Assembly (NCBI RefSeq): GCF_029223485.1 | Contig: NZ_JARHTP010000014.1 | Location: 1 to 64,000 of the forward strand | Source of the DNA: Streptomyces coacervatus | Lineage (GTDB): Bacteria > Actinomycetota > Actinomycetes > Streptomycetales > Streptomycetaceae | DNA length: 64,000 nucleotides | Reading direction: 5' to 3' | Shown here: piece by piece, positions 49,731-57,638 of the stretch | Layout: the number at the start of each line of letters is the position of its first letter | Numbering within the stretch: the first letter of the stretch is position 1 | Program-made: the position numbers and the translations under genes | Notes under the pieces: model-generated | The model's input: the letters and a program-made list of their open reading frames with translations, nothing else | What the model was told of the DNA's origin: nothing | Database searches by the model: none

Positions 49731-49771
49731 TGTGGCTGGTCGCGCAGTTCCCCGCGCCCCTTATGGGGCGC
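49731..49771 (-). repeat. dispersed repeat R1, copy D (inverted)
   Basis: Reverse complement of the R1 core: CTGGTCGCGCAGTTCCCCGC followed by GCCCCTTATGGGGCG. It sits directly at the 3' end of cofC. Confidence 0.8.
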
Positions 49772-49772
49772 C

Positions 49773-50411
49773 TCAGGACCCTGGGGTCAGTAGTCCCGCT
49801 GATGCGGCCGCCGTATGCGGGCCCACCCCTAGCGCCAGTGCCGCGCGCAGGTCTGCGCCCGTGTCCACGTCCTGGCGTACGGAATCCACGGCCGTGAGGG
49901 GGAGTTCCACGGCTCCGGATGCGCGGTGGCGGGCGCGGGAATCGGTGCCGAATGACGGGTGCAATTCGTAGTGTGGTGTTGCGGCCAGCAGGGTTGTGCC
50001 GATTGCGGCTGCGTCGGCGAGGAAAGCGCGGGGGAATTTCGCGGCCGCGTCCAGGACCCGGAGCAATTCCAGGGGGCGTAGCGCCGGAAGGTCGGCGTTC
50101 AGGGCCGCTACGGGACTTTCGGGGCGTGCGGTGCGTACGGCGGCCGCGCCGTGCGCGAGGGCCGCGTTGAGGCCGCCCTGCGGCTCGTCGGGGACGATAC
50201 GGGCGCCCAGTGCGGCCAGCTCGCGGCCGGCCAGGGCGTCGTCCGTGACGACCGCCACATCCCTGACCGCCGGGCAGGCCAGCGCCGCCGCCACGGTGTC
50301 CTGGGCGAAGGCCAGGGCGAGGCCCGGGCGCAGCTCGTCGGCCGCGGTGTCCGAGAGCCTGCTCTTGGCCCGCGACAGGGGTTTCAGGGGTATGACCAAG
50401 GTCCACTGCAC
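49773..50411 (-). CDS. cofC: 2-phospholactate/phosphoenolpyruvate guanylyltransferase
   Basis: 212-aa CofC (FbiD) enzyme, which joins GTP to phospholactate or phosphoenolpyruvate to give the activated precursor of coenzyme F420. LVIPLKPLSRAKSRLSD is the nucleotide-binding start. VAVVTDD, then ALNADLPALRP and FGTDSRARHRASGA are the substrate-site motifs of the family. F420 serves actinomycete reductases in secondary metabolism. It diverges from the acyltransferase gene across 156 bases with no obvious shared site. Confidence 0.9.
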   Translation of the reverse strand: MQWTLVIPLKPLSRAKSRLSDTAADELRPGLALAFAQDTVAAALACPAVRDVAVVTDDALAGRELAALGARIVPDEPQGGLNAALAHGAAAVRTARPESPVAALNADLPALRPLELLRVLDAAAKFPRAFLADAAAIGTTLLAATPHYELHPSFGTDSRARHRASGAVELPLTAVDSVRQDVDTGADLRAALALGVGPHTAAASAGLLTPGS

Positions 50412-50567
50412 CGGTGTTCCGTCCCTCTCTTGTCGCGGCCATTGTCACTCAGCCGTCACCTGGGCCATCTGGCGGTTGCGTCGTCGGGGCGTACCGTGTT
50501 CTCGACAGACCGGCGGCCTGGGGCGACACTTGTGCGGCCCCCCAAGGCCCAAGAGGAAGGTGTCCGC

Positions 50568-51350
50568 GTGCCCCGCCGCAGAATCGGCTTCTGGTACCGC
50601 TTCGCAGCGGTCCTCTGCAAACCGCCACTGGTGGTTCTGATCAAGCGGGACTGGCGCGGAATGGAGCACATTCCGGCCGACGGCGGATTTATCACCGCGG
50701 TGAACCACAATTCCCATGCGGACCCCTTCGCGTATGCGCACTATCAGTACAACACCGGACGGGTTCCGCGATTCCTGGCGAAGAGCGGCCTTTTCAAGAA
50801 GGGATTCGTCGGCGCCGCGATGCGCGGCACCGGACAGATCCCGGTCTACCGCGAGACCACGGACGCGCTCAGCGCATTCCGGGCCGCGATCGAAGCCGTG
50901 GAGCGCGGCGAGTGCGTTGCGTTCTATCCCGAGGGCACCATCACCCGGGATCCCGGACAGTGGCCCATGACCGCCAAGACCGGCGCCGCGCGCGTCGCCC
51001 TGACCACCAAGTGCCCGGTGATTCCCGTCGCTCAGTGGGGCGCCAACGAACTGCTGCCGCCGTACGCCAAGAAGCCCAACCTCCGCCCGCGCAAGACCCA
51101 CCACGTGCTCGCGGGCCCGCCCGTCGATCTCTCGCGCTTCTACGACAAGGAGCTGACCCCGGACCTCCTGAAGGAGGCGACCGAGGTCATCATGGCCGCC
51201 ATCACCCGCCAGCTGGAGGAGATCCGCGGCGAGAAGGCGCCCGCGACGCCGTACGACCCGCGCCGCGAGCGGATCGAGCAGCGCCGCAGGACCCATGAGC
51301 AGCGGCAGGTTCAGGAGAAGGCCGAGCAGGAAGAGGAGCAGGGCACGTGA
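50568..51350 (+). CDS. 1-acylglycerol-3-phosphate acyltransferase family
   Basis: PlsC-type acyltransferase, 260 aa. The catalytic HX4D box is NHNSHAD (H47, D52), and the phosphate-binding block is FYPEGTITRD. It forms phosphatidic acid from lysophosphatidate, or acylates a related lipid. A basic, Gln/Glu-rich tail (IEQRRRTHEQRQVQEKAEQE) probably rests on the membrane surface. GTG 50568 follows AGGAAGG. Its stop overlaps the gpsA start by 4 bases, linking the supply of glycerol-3-phosphate with its acylation. Confidence 0.9.
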   Translation: MPRRRIGFWYRFAAVLCKPPLVVLIKRDWRGMEHIPADGGFITAVNHNSHADPFAYAHYQYNTGRVPRFLAKSGLFKKGFVGAAMRGTGQIPVYRETTDALSAFRAAIEAVERGECVAFYPEGTITRDPGQWPMTAKTGAARVALTTKCPVIPVAQWGANELLPPYAKKPNLRPRKTHHVLAGPPVDLSRFYDKELTPDLLKEATEVIMAAITRQLEEIRGEKAPATPYDPRRERIEQRRRTHEQRQVQEKAEQEEEQGT

Positions 51351-52357
51351 GCAAGCCCGTCAAGGCGGCGGTGTTCAGCGCCGGTTCGTGGGGTACGGCG
51401 TTCGGGATGGTGCTGGCGGACGCGGGGTGCGACGTCACCCTGTGGGCACGGCGCGCGGAGGTCGCCGAGGCCATCAACTCCGGCCGTACGAACCCCGACT
51501 ACCTCCCCGGCGTCGAACTCCCGGCGAACCTGCGGGCCACCACCGACCCCGCCGAGGCCGCCGCCGGCGCCGACTTCACCGTACTGTCGGTGCCTTCCCA
51601 GACCCTGCGCGCCAACCTCGCCGAATGGGTTCCGCTGCTCGCGCCCGACACGATCCTCGTATCGCTGATGAAGGGCGTCGAACTCGGCTCCGCCATGCGG
51701 ATGAGCGAGGTGATCGAGGACGTCGCCAAGGTGGGTGCCGACCGGATCGCCGTCGTCACCGGGCCCAACCTCGCGCGTGAGATCGCCGCCCGGATGCCGG
51801 CCGCCGCCGTGGTCGCCTGCACCGACGAGGCGGTCGCCCAGCGGCTCCAGGCCGCCTGCCACACGCCGTACTTCCGGCCGTATACGAACACGGACGTGGT
51901 CGGCTGCGAGCTGGGCGGTGCCGTCAAGAACGTGATCGGCCTCGCCGTCGGCATCGCGGACGGCATGGGGCTCGGCGACAACGCCAAGGGCTCGCTCATC
52001 ACGCGCGGCCTCGCCGAGACCACCCGGCTCGGCATGGCGCTGGGCGCCGACCCGCTGACCTTCTCCGGACTCGCGGGCCTCGGCGACCTGGTGGCGACCT
52101 GCTCATCGCCCCTCTCCCGCAACCACACCTTCGGCACCAACCTCGGCAAGGGCATGACCCTGCAGGAGACCATCGCGGTCACCAAGCAGACCGCCGAGGG
52201 TGTCAAGTCCTGTGAGTCCGTGCTGGATCTGGCGCGCAGGCACGGCGTCGACATGCCGATCACGGAGACGGTCGTCGCCATCGTGCACGAGGGCAAGTCC
52301 CCCGTGGTCGCGGTGAAGGAGCTGATGTCGCGCAGCGCGAAGCCGGAACGACGCTGA
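51347..52357 (+). CDS. gpsA: glycerol-3-phosphate dehydrogenase (NAD(P)+)
   Basis: 336-aa enzyme that reduces dihydroxyacetone phosphate to glycerol-3-phosphate for phospholipid synthesis. The Rossmann start is VFSAGSWGTAFGMVLADAG. VTGPNLAREIA and the catalytic-lysine helix ELGGAVKNVIGLAVGIADGMG are followed by SRNHTFGTNLGKG. GTG 51347 overlaps the preceding stop (GTGA). ddl follows after 82 bases with its own probable promoter. Confidence 0.95.
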   Translation: MSKPVKAAVFSAGSWGTAFGMVLADAGCDVTLWARRAEVAEAINSGRTNPDYLPGVELPANLRATTDPAEAAAGADFTVLSVPSQTLRANLAEWVPLLAPDTILVSLMKGVELGSAMRMSEVIEDVAKVGADRIAVVTGPNLAREIAARMPAAAVVACTDEAVAQRLQAACHTPYFRPYTNTDVVGCELGGAVKNVIGLAVGIADGMGLGDNAKGSLITRGLAETTRLGMALGADPLTFSGLAGLGDLVATCSSPLSRNHTFGTNLGKGMTLQETIAVTKQTAEGVKSCESVLDLARRHGVDMPITETVVAIVHEGKSPVVAVKELMSRSAKPERR

Positions 52358-52439
52358 GCGACGACATCGTTTTTTGGCTCGTTCGCCGCAGGGGCGCACG
52401 CTGTGTCAGGGCACTACCACCGGGTACTCTCAACGCGAT

Positions 52440-53597
52440 ATGAGCACCGAGAACCTCCCCCAGAGCCCTGAGCAGCCGCCTCGCAAGCCGCGCGTGGCCG
52501 TCGTGTTCGGCGGGCGCAGCTCCGAACACGGGATCTCCGTGGTCACCGCCGGCGCCGTCCTGCGAGCCATCGACCGGACCAAGTACGACGTCCTGCCGAT
52601 CGGCATCACGCGGGAAGGCCGCTGGGCCCTCACCGTCGACGAGCCCGAACGCATGGCGATCACCGACCGCCGTACGCCCGAGGTCGAGGACGTGGCCGAG
52701 TCGGGCGAGGGCGGTGTGGTGCTCCCCCTCGACCCCGGCAACCGCGAAGTCGTCGTCAGCGAGCCGGGATCAGTGCCCAAGGCGCTCGGCGAGGTCGACG
52801 TCGTCTTCCCCGTCCTGCACGGCCCGTACGGCGAAGACGGCACCCTGCAGGGCCTCCTGGAGCTCTCCGGCGTCCCGTACGTCGGTTCGGGTGTGCTCGC
52901 CTCGGCCGTCGGCCAGGACAAGGAGTACATGAAGCGGGTGTTCACCTCCTTCGGGCTCAAGGTCGGCCCGTACGTGGTGATCCGGCCGCGGGAGTGGGAG
53001 CAGGATGAGCCCGCCGCCCGCAAGAAGATCGTCGACTTCGCCGGCGAGCACGGCTGGCCGCTCTTCGTGAAGCCCGCGCGCGCGGGTTCGTCGATCGGCA
53101 TCACCAAGGTCGACGACATCGCCGGGCTCGGCGACGCGATCGCCGAGGCCCAGCGGCACGACCCGAAGATCCTCGTGGAGGCGGCGCTGCGCGGCCGCGA
53201 GATCGAGTGCGGGGTGCTGGAGTTCGAGGACGGCCCGCGGGCGAGCGTGCCCTCGGAGATCCCGCCGCCGGACACGCACGCGTACTACGACTTCGAGGCC
53301 AAGTACATCGACTCGACCCCGGGAATCGTCCCGGCCCCGCTGACCCCCGAGGAGACCGCCGAGGTCCAGCGCCTCGCGGTGGACGCCTTCGAGGCCGCGT
53401 CCTGCGAGGGCCTGGTCCGCGCGGACTTCTTCCTCACCGTGGAAGGCGAGTTCGTCATCAACGAGATCAACACCATGCCCGGCATGACCCCGATCTCGAT
53501 GTACCCACAGATGTGGCAGGCGAGCGGCATCACCTACCCGGATTTGGTGGACAAGCTCATCCAGGCAGCGCTTCGCAGGCCAACGGGACTGCGCTAG
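52440..53597 (+). CDS. ddl: D-alanine--D-alanine ligase
   Basis: ATP-grasp ligase of 385 aa that makes D-Ala-D-Ala for peptidoglycan. VVFGGRSSEHGISVVTAG, VVFPVLHGPYGEDGTLQGLLE, KPARAGSSIGI and VINEINTMPGMTP are the family motifs. The omega-loop reads YYDFEAKY, keeping the tyrosine typical of D-Ala-D-Ala rather than D-Ala-D-Lac ligases, so this copy predicts a vancomycin-sensitive wall. ATG 52440 is chosen; the upstream in-frame codons belong to the promoter region. An R1 repeat follows the stop. Confidence 0.95.
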   Translation: MSTENLPQSPEQPPRKPRVAVVFGGRSSEHGISVVTAGAVLRAIDRTKYDVLPIGITREGRWALTVDEPERMAITDRRTPEVEDVAESGEGGVVLPLDPGNREVVVSEPGSVPKALGEVDVVFPVLHGPYGEDGTLQGLLELSGVPYVGSGVLASAVGQDKEYMKRVFTSFGLKVGPYVVIRPREWEQDEPAARKKIVDFAGEHGWPLFVKPARAGSSIGITKVDDIAGLGDAIAEAQRHDPKILVEAALRGREIECGVLEFEDGPRASVPSEIPPPDTHAYYDFEAKYIDSTPGIVPAPLTPEETAEVQRLAVDAFEAASCEGLVRADFFLTVEGEFVINEINTMPGMTPISMYPQMWQASGITYPDLVDKLIQAALRRPTGLR

Positions 53598-53601
53598 GCC
53601 T

Positions 53602-53638
53602 AGAAGGGGCGTGGGGAACTGCGCGATCAGCCCCCACA
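53602..53638 (+). repeat. dispersed repeat R1, copy E
   Basis: AGAAGGGGCGTGGGGAACTG followed by CGCGATCAGCCCCCAC, between the convergent ddl and DUF3515 genes. Confidence 0.75.
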
Positions 53639-53676
53639 GGCCCGCAGCCGACGCACAACCCATCCGCCCACGGCGA

Positions 53677-54168
53677 CTAGTCGGCAATACCCACCGGAAC
53701 CGCCTTCTTGATGGCAGGCGCCAGATCAACCAACGGCGCCATGCCATCCCCGGTCCGCTTCGCAGGGATCGTCACCTCGACATACCCCTTCCGCAACGTA
53801 GAGGTGAAGCGGAAGGACCCGTCCTTCTGCTTCTGCAACAGCCACCCCACACCGTTCACCCCGACCCCGTCGGCCTCCGGATCACTCATCTCCGCGGGCC
53901 GCGGAACACCGCAGCGCAGTATGATCGCCGGGTTCCCCCAGCCCGCGGTCAGCGCGGACGCGGGCGTGGGATCCCGGCGATCCTGACCGTCGACCTTGGA
54001 CGGCAGTGCCTTGTCCAGTTTCCGGCACAGCTCGGTGACCTTCGTGCCCGGACCGGGAACCGCAGCCCGGGCGGCGTCGTCTGCTGATGAGCAGCCCGCG
54101 ACGGTGATCAGCAGGGCGAGCACGGGCGGCCCGGCAAGGACAGGGCGCCGGCGACGGAAGAAGTTCAC
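53677..54168 (-). CDS. DUF3515 lipoprotein
   Basis: 163-aa exported lipoprotein with a basic N-terminus (MNFFRRRRP), a hydrophobic stretch and the lipobox VAGC, whose cysteine (C26) would be lipidated. The mature DUF3515 domain has ELCRKLDKALP, GWGNPAIILRCGVPRP and VNGVGWLLQ, with cysteines that may pair. It is found near ddl and thiL in Streptomyces as I recall. The role is unknown; attachment outside the membrane fits cell-wall maintenance. It converges with ddl. Confidence 0.85.
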   Translation of the reverse strand: MNFFRRRRPVLAGPPVLALLITVAGCSSADDAARAAVPGPGTKVTELCRKLDKALPSKVDGQDRRDPTPASALTAGWGNPAIILRCGVPRPAEMSDPEADGVGVNGVGWLLQKQKDGSFRFTSTLRKGYVEVTIPAKRTGDGMAPLVDLAPAIKKAVPVGIAD

Positions 54169-54188
54169 CGGCCAAGGGTAGACGGGGG

Positions 54189-54422
54189 CTACAGATGGAC
54201 GACCGGGCAGGTCAGGGTGCGGGTGATGCCGTCCACTTGCTGGACCTTCGCGACCACCATGCGGCCGAGGTCGTCCACGGTGTCGGCCTGGGCCCGCACG
54301 ATCACGTCATAAGGTCCTGTCACGTCCTCGGCCTGGATGACTCCAGGAATCTTGCTGATCGTCTCGGCGACGGTCGACGCTTTGCCGACCTCCGTCTGGA
54401 TCAGGATGTACGCCTGTACCAC
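54189..54422 (-). CDS. stand-alone Lrp/AsnC ligand-binding domain protein
   Basis: 77-aa protein consisting only of the RAM (amino-acid-sensing) domain: VQAYILIQTEVGKASTVAETISKIPGV, then GPYDVIVRAQADTVDDLGRMVV. It lacks any DNA-binding helix. Such domains form decamer rings that bind amino acids and may modulate full Lrp proteins. GTG 54422 is fixed by GGAGG at ideal spacing. It diverges from thiL. A link to thiamine or amino-acid status is a guess. Confidence 0.85.
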   Translation of the reverse strand: MVQAYILIQTEVGKASTVAETISKIPGVIQAEDVTGPYDVIVRAQADTVDDLGRMVVAKVQQVDGITRTLTCPVVHL

Positions 54423-54628
54423 GGAACCTCCAGGGCGGCCACGAGGATCATGTGGGGAAAAGGAACGCCACGGTATCGCGTCGCCGCTCGCCGCGGGGAG
54501 ACCTGCGGAGGCCGGGGCTTGCGCGCCGGGGTGCAGGCACGACAGAGGTTGACGGTCACCCTGACCGTATCGAGGACACTGAAGACGCGCGACCGGGCAC
54601 GGCAAGGGACAGAAGGGGAGCAAGGGCA

Positions 54629-55594
54629 ATGAAGGGCACTGTTGGTGAGCTCGGGGAGTTCGGGCTCATCAGGGAGCTCACCTCCCGTCTCACCACCACC
54701 CCGGCGGTCCGGGTCGGCCCCGGCGACGACGCCGCGGTGGTGGCCGCGCCCGACCGACGGGTCGTGGCCAGCACCGACATCCTCCTTGAGGGACGGCACT
54801 TCCGCCGCGACTGGTCCACCGCCTACGACGTAGGCCGTAAGGCAGCTGCGCAGAACCTCGCGGACATCGCTGCCATGGGTGCCGTACCGACCGCACTGCT
54901 GCTCGGCCTGGTCGTGCCCGCCGAACTCCCGGTGACCTGGCCGAGCGAGCTGATGGACGGCATCCGTGACGAGTGCCAGGTCGCGGGTGCGTCCGTGGTC
55001 GGCGGCGATGTCGTACGAGGCGACACGATCATGGTGTCGATCACCGCGCTCGGCGATCTGCGCAATCAGGAGCCGATCACCCGGGGCGGCGCCCAGCCCG
55101 GCGACCTGGTCGCGGTGACCGGCTGGCTGGGCTGGTCCGCCGCCGGTTACGCGGTGCTCTCCCGGGGCTTCCGCTCGCCGCGCGCGTTCGTGGAGGCGCA
55201 CCGGCGCCCCGAGCCGCCGTATCACGCGGGCCCGGCCGCCGCGGGACTCGGCGCGACCGCGATGTGCGACGTCAGCGACGGACTCATCGCCGACCTCGGG
55301 CATATCGCCGAGGCCAGCAAGGTCCGTATCGACATCCGTTCCGGCGCGATCGACATCCCGTCCCAGATGAACGACATCGGGCAGGCCGTCGGTGTCGACC
55401 CCATGCAGTGGGTGCTGACCGGGGGAGAGGACCACGCGATCGTGGCGACCTTTCCGCCGGACGTGAAGCTGCCGGCCCGTTGGAAGGTGATCGGCGAGGT
55501 GCTCAACCCCTCGGCGCTGCCGCAGGTGACGGTGGACGGGGCGCCGTGGACCAGCTCGGGCGGCTGGGACCACTTCGGGGACATCGAGTCATGA
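54629..55594 (+). CDS. thiL: thiamine-monophosphate kinase
   Basis: 321-aa kinase that phosphorylates thiamine monophosphate to the active cofactor thiamine diphosphate. GELGEFGLIRELTSRL, VGPGDDAAVV, STDILLEGRHFRRDW and CDVSDGLIADLGHIA are the PurM/ThiL motifs. ATG 54629 follows GGGGAGCAAGG. Its stop overlaps the thiD start (ATGA), giving a thiL-thiD operon. No TPP riboswitch was recognised in the short leader. Confidence 0.95.
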   Translation: MKGTVGELGEFGLIRELTSRLTTTPAVRVGPGDDAAVVAAPDRRVVASTDILLEGRHFRRDWSTAYDVGRKAAAQNLADIAAMGAVPTALLLGLVVPAELPVTWPSELMDGIRDECQVAGASVVGGDVVRGDTIMVSITALGDLRNQEPITRGGAQPGDLVAVTGWLGWSAAGYAVLSRGFRSPRAFVEAHRRPEPPYHAGPAAAGLGATAMCDVSDGLIADLGHIAEASKVRIDIRSGAIDIPSQMNDIGQAVGVDPMQWVLTGGEDHAIVATFPPDVKLPARWKVIGEVLNPSALPQVTVDGAPWTSSGGWDHFGDIES

Positions 55595-56409
55595 GTGCCC
55601 CGCCCAGGGTGCTGACGGTGGCGGGCTCCGACTCCGGCGGAGGGGCCGGAATCCAGGCCGACTTGAAGACGATGCTTGCGCTCGGGGTGCACGGCATGAG
55701 TGTCGTCACGGCCGTCACCGCCCAGAACTCGCTCGGTGTGCAGGGCGCTTGGGAGCTTCCGGTGGAGGCGGTGCGGGCCCAGTACCGGAGCGTCGTCGAC
55801 GACATCGGCGTACAGGCGGTCAAGACCGGGATGCTGGCCTCGGTGGAACTCGTCGAGGCCGTCGCCGAGTTGATCGCCGGGACGGATGCTCCCGCGGTCG
55901 TCGACCCGGTCGGCATCTCGAAGCACGGGGACTCGCTGCTGGCGGCCTCCGCCCTGGACTCCGTACGGACGAAACTGCTGCCGGCGGCGACCCTGGCGAC
56001 CCCGAACCTCGACGAGGTGGCCCAACTCACGGGTGTGCGGGTCGAGTCGGAGTCGGATCTGCGCGAGGCCGCCGCGGCCGTGCTGTCGTACGGGCCGGAA
56101 TGGGTGCTGATCAAGGGCGGTCATCTCCCGGGCGACGCGGTCGACTTGCTCACCGACGGCACCGAGGAGCACTGGCTGCGCGCCCGGCGGCACGACAACC
56201 GGCACACGCACGGCACGGGCTGCACCCTCGCGTCGGCGATCGCGTCGCAGCTCGCGAAGGGGCAGTCCGTGCCGGAGGCGGTGGCGGCGGCCAAGGAGTA
56301 CGTCACCGGGGCGATCGCGGCCGGGTTCGCGCTCGGCGGCGGGATCGGACCCGTGGACCATGCCTGGGCCCTCAGGCCTCAAGCAGGGCCGGGTACTCCC
56401 TCAGCGTGA
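55591..56409 (+). CDS. thiD: hydroxymethylpyrimidine (phosphate) kinase
   Basis: 272-aa ribokinase-fold enzyme supplying HMP diphosphate for thiamine synthesis. TVAGSDSGGGAGIQADLKTM, TAVTAQNSLGV, VDPVGISKHGDSLL and the anion hole HGTGCTLASAIAS are present. It is translationally coupled to thiL. The last 38 bases overlap the 3' end of the convergent monooxygenase gene, so full-length transcripts of the two would be antisense to each other. Confidence 0.95.
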   Translation: MSAPPRVLTVAGSDSGGGAGIQADLKTMLALGVHGMSVVTAVTAQNSLGVQGAWELPVEAVRAQYRSVVDDIGVQAVKTGMLASVELVEAVAELIAGTDAPAVVDPVGISKHGDSLLAASALDSVRTKLLPAATLATPNLDEVAQLTGVRVESESDLREAAAAVLSYGPEWVLIKGGHLPGDAVDLLTDGTEEHWLRARRHDNRHTHGTGCTLASAIASQLAKGQSVPEAVAAAKEYVTGAIAAGFALGGGIGPVDHAWALRPQAGPGTPSA

Positions 56410-57604
56410 TGTTCGTGGCCGCCTTCTCGGTCAGCCGCTTGAAGAAGCGGGCCAGGGGGCGGGAGCTGAGGACCCGGTACATACGGTCCCGGCTGCGGAT
56501 CCGCCGCTCGGTCGCCGGGGCGAAGAACGGGCCCGCGTTCCCGGAGATCTTCTGGCAGCCCTTGGCGAAGTCGCTGATCCGCGTCTCGTACTCGGCGAAG
56601 GCAGTGCGGAAGTCGCCGCCCGCGAGGGCGAGTTCACCGGCGAGGACGTACGCACCGACGATCGCCACGCCGGTCCCCATCCCGCCCATGGTCGCCCCGT
56701 AGCCGGCGTCCCCGAGCAGCACCACCCGCCCCTTGGTGAGGCGGTCGACATGGATCTGGGCGATCGCGTCGAAGTACAGGTCGTCGGCCTCTTCGAGGGC
56801 CTTGAGGACGGACGGCGCCTCCCAGCCCATCCCGGCGAAACGTTCCCGGAGGATCTCCTTCACCGCCGAGTCGTCCCTGCGGTCGTACGACAGCTCCTCG
56901 GACCGGAAGACCAGCACCGCGCCCGCGCGGTCCGGATCGCCGTCGTAGTTGCCGATGACGAACGCGCGGCCGGGCTCGCTGTAGACGCGGCCGGTACGGT
57001 CCAGGCCCAGGTGGTTGGGGACATCGAAGCCGGCCACGTAGTGGTCGAAGAAGCGCAGGTAGCGGGACTCGTCGCCGAAGACGAGCCGACGGGTGTTCGA
57101 GTGCAGCCCGTCGGCGCCGACGACCAGGTCGAAGCGGCGGGGAGCGCTTTTGTCGAAGGTGACGTCGACGCCGTCGGCGTCCTCGGTGAGGGAGGCGATG
57201 GAGTCTCCGAAGACGTACTCGACGTCGTCCTTGGTGCGTTCGTACATGATCTGCGCGAGGTCGCCGCGGAAGATCTCCACGTCGCCGCTCATCAGCTCGG
57301 CCGGCAGGTCCACGCGCGGGCTGCCGTCGGCGTCGACGACGGTCTGGCGGCCCATGTGGGTCTGACGGGCGTGGATCTCGTCCCAGATGCCCATGGAGGT
57401 GAGGACCGTACGGTGGACATGGCCGCGGAAGTCGACCGCGAAGCCGCCGCCGCGCAGTTCGGCCGCCTTCTCGACGACGGTGACGCGGGCGCCGAGCCGC
57501 GAGAGGTTGAGCGCGAGGGCGGGTCCGGCGACGCTGGCGCCGGAGATCAGGACGCTGAGGTGAGCCAGGTTCTTCGTCGTGTTCTTCGTCGTGTTCTTTG
57601 TCAT
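56372..57604 (-). CDS. FAD-dependent monooxygenase (PHBH/TetX type)
   Basis: 410-aa flavoprotein hydroxylase. The FAD motif is VLISGASVAGPALALNLSRLGARVTVVEKA. The second dinucleotide motif is VVGADGLHSNTRR, and the GD motif is VLLGDAGYGATMGGMGTG. The group includes aromatic-polyketide hydroxylases and antibiotic-inactivating enzymes such as TetX and Rox. The N-terminus has a threefold 12-base direct repeat giving TKNTTKNTTKN. It starts 34 bases after the SARP-type regulator gene in the same direction, so the two are probably co-transcribed. The substrate is not predictable. The 3' end overlaps thiD. Confidence 0.88.
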   Translation of the reverse strand: MTKNTTKNTTKNLAHLSVLISGASVAGPALALNLSRLGARVTVVEKAAELRGGGFAVDFRGHVHRTVLTSMGIWDEIHARQTHMGRQTVVDADGSPRVDLPAELMSGDVEIFRGDLAQIMYERTKDDVEYVFGDSIASLTEDADGVDVTFDKSAPRRFDLVVGADGLHSNTRRLVFGDESRYLRFFDHYVAGFDVPNHLGLDRTGRVYSEPGRAFVIGNYDGDPDRAGAVLVFRSEELSYDRRDDSAVKEILRERFAGMGWEAPSVLKALEEADDLYFDAIAQIHVDRLTKGRVVLLGDAGYGATMGGMGTGVAIVGAYVLAGELALAGGDFRTAFAEYETRISDFAKGCQKISGNAGPFFAPATERRIRSRDRMYRVLSSRPLARFFKRLTEKAATNITLREYPALLEA

Positions 57605-57638
57605 GGGATGAGCTTCGGCGGGGGCGCTGACCGTCCTC

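Noticed and set aside
52440..53597. Ddl as a D-Ala-D-Lac (vancomycin-resistance) ligase
   Set aside because: The omega-loop keeps tyrosine (YYDFEAKY), and no vanH or vanX homologue is nearby.
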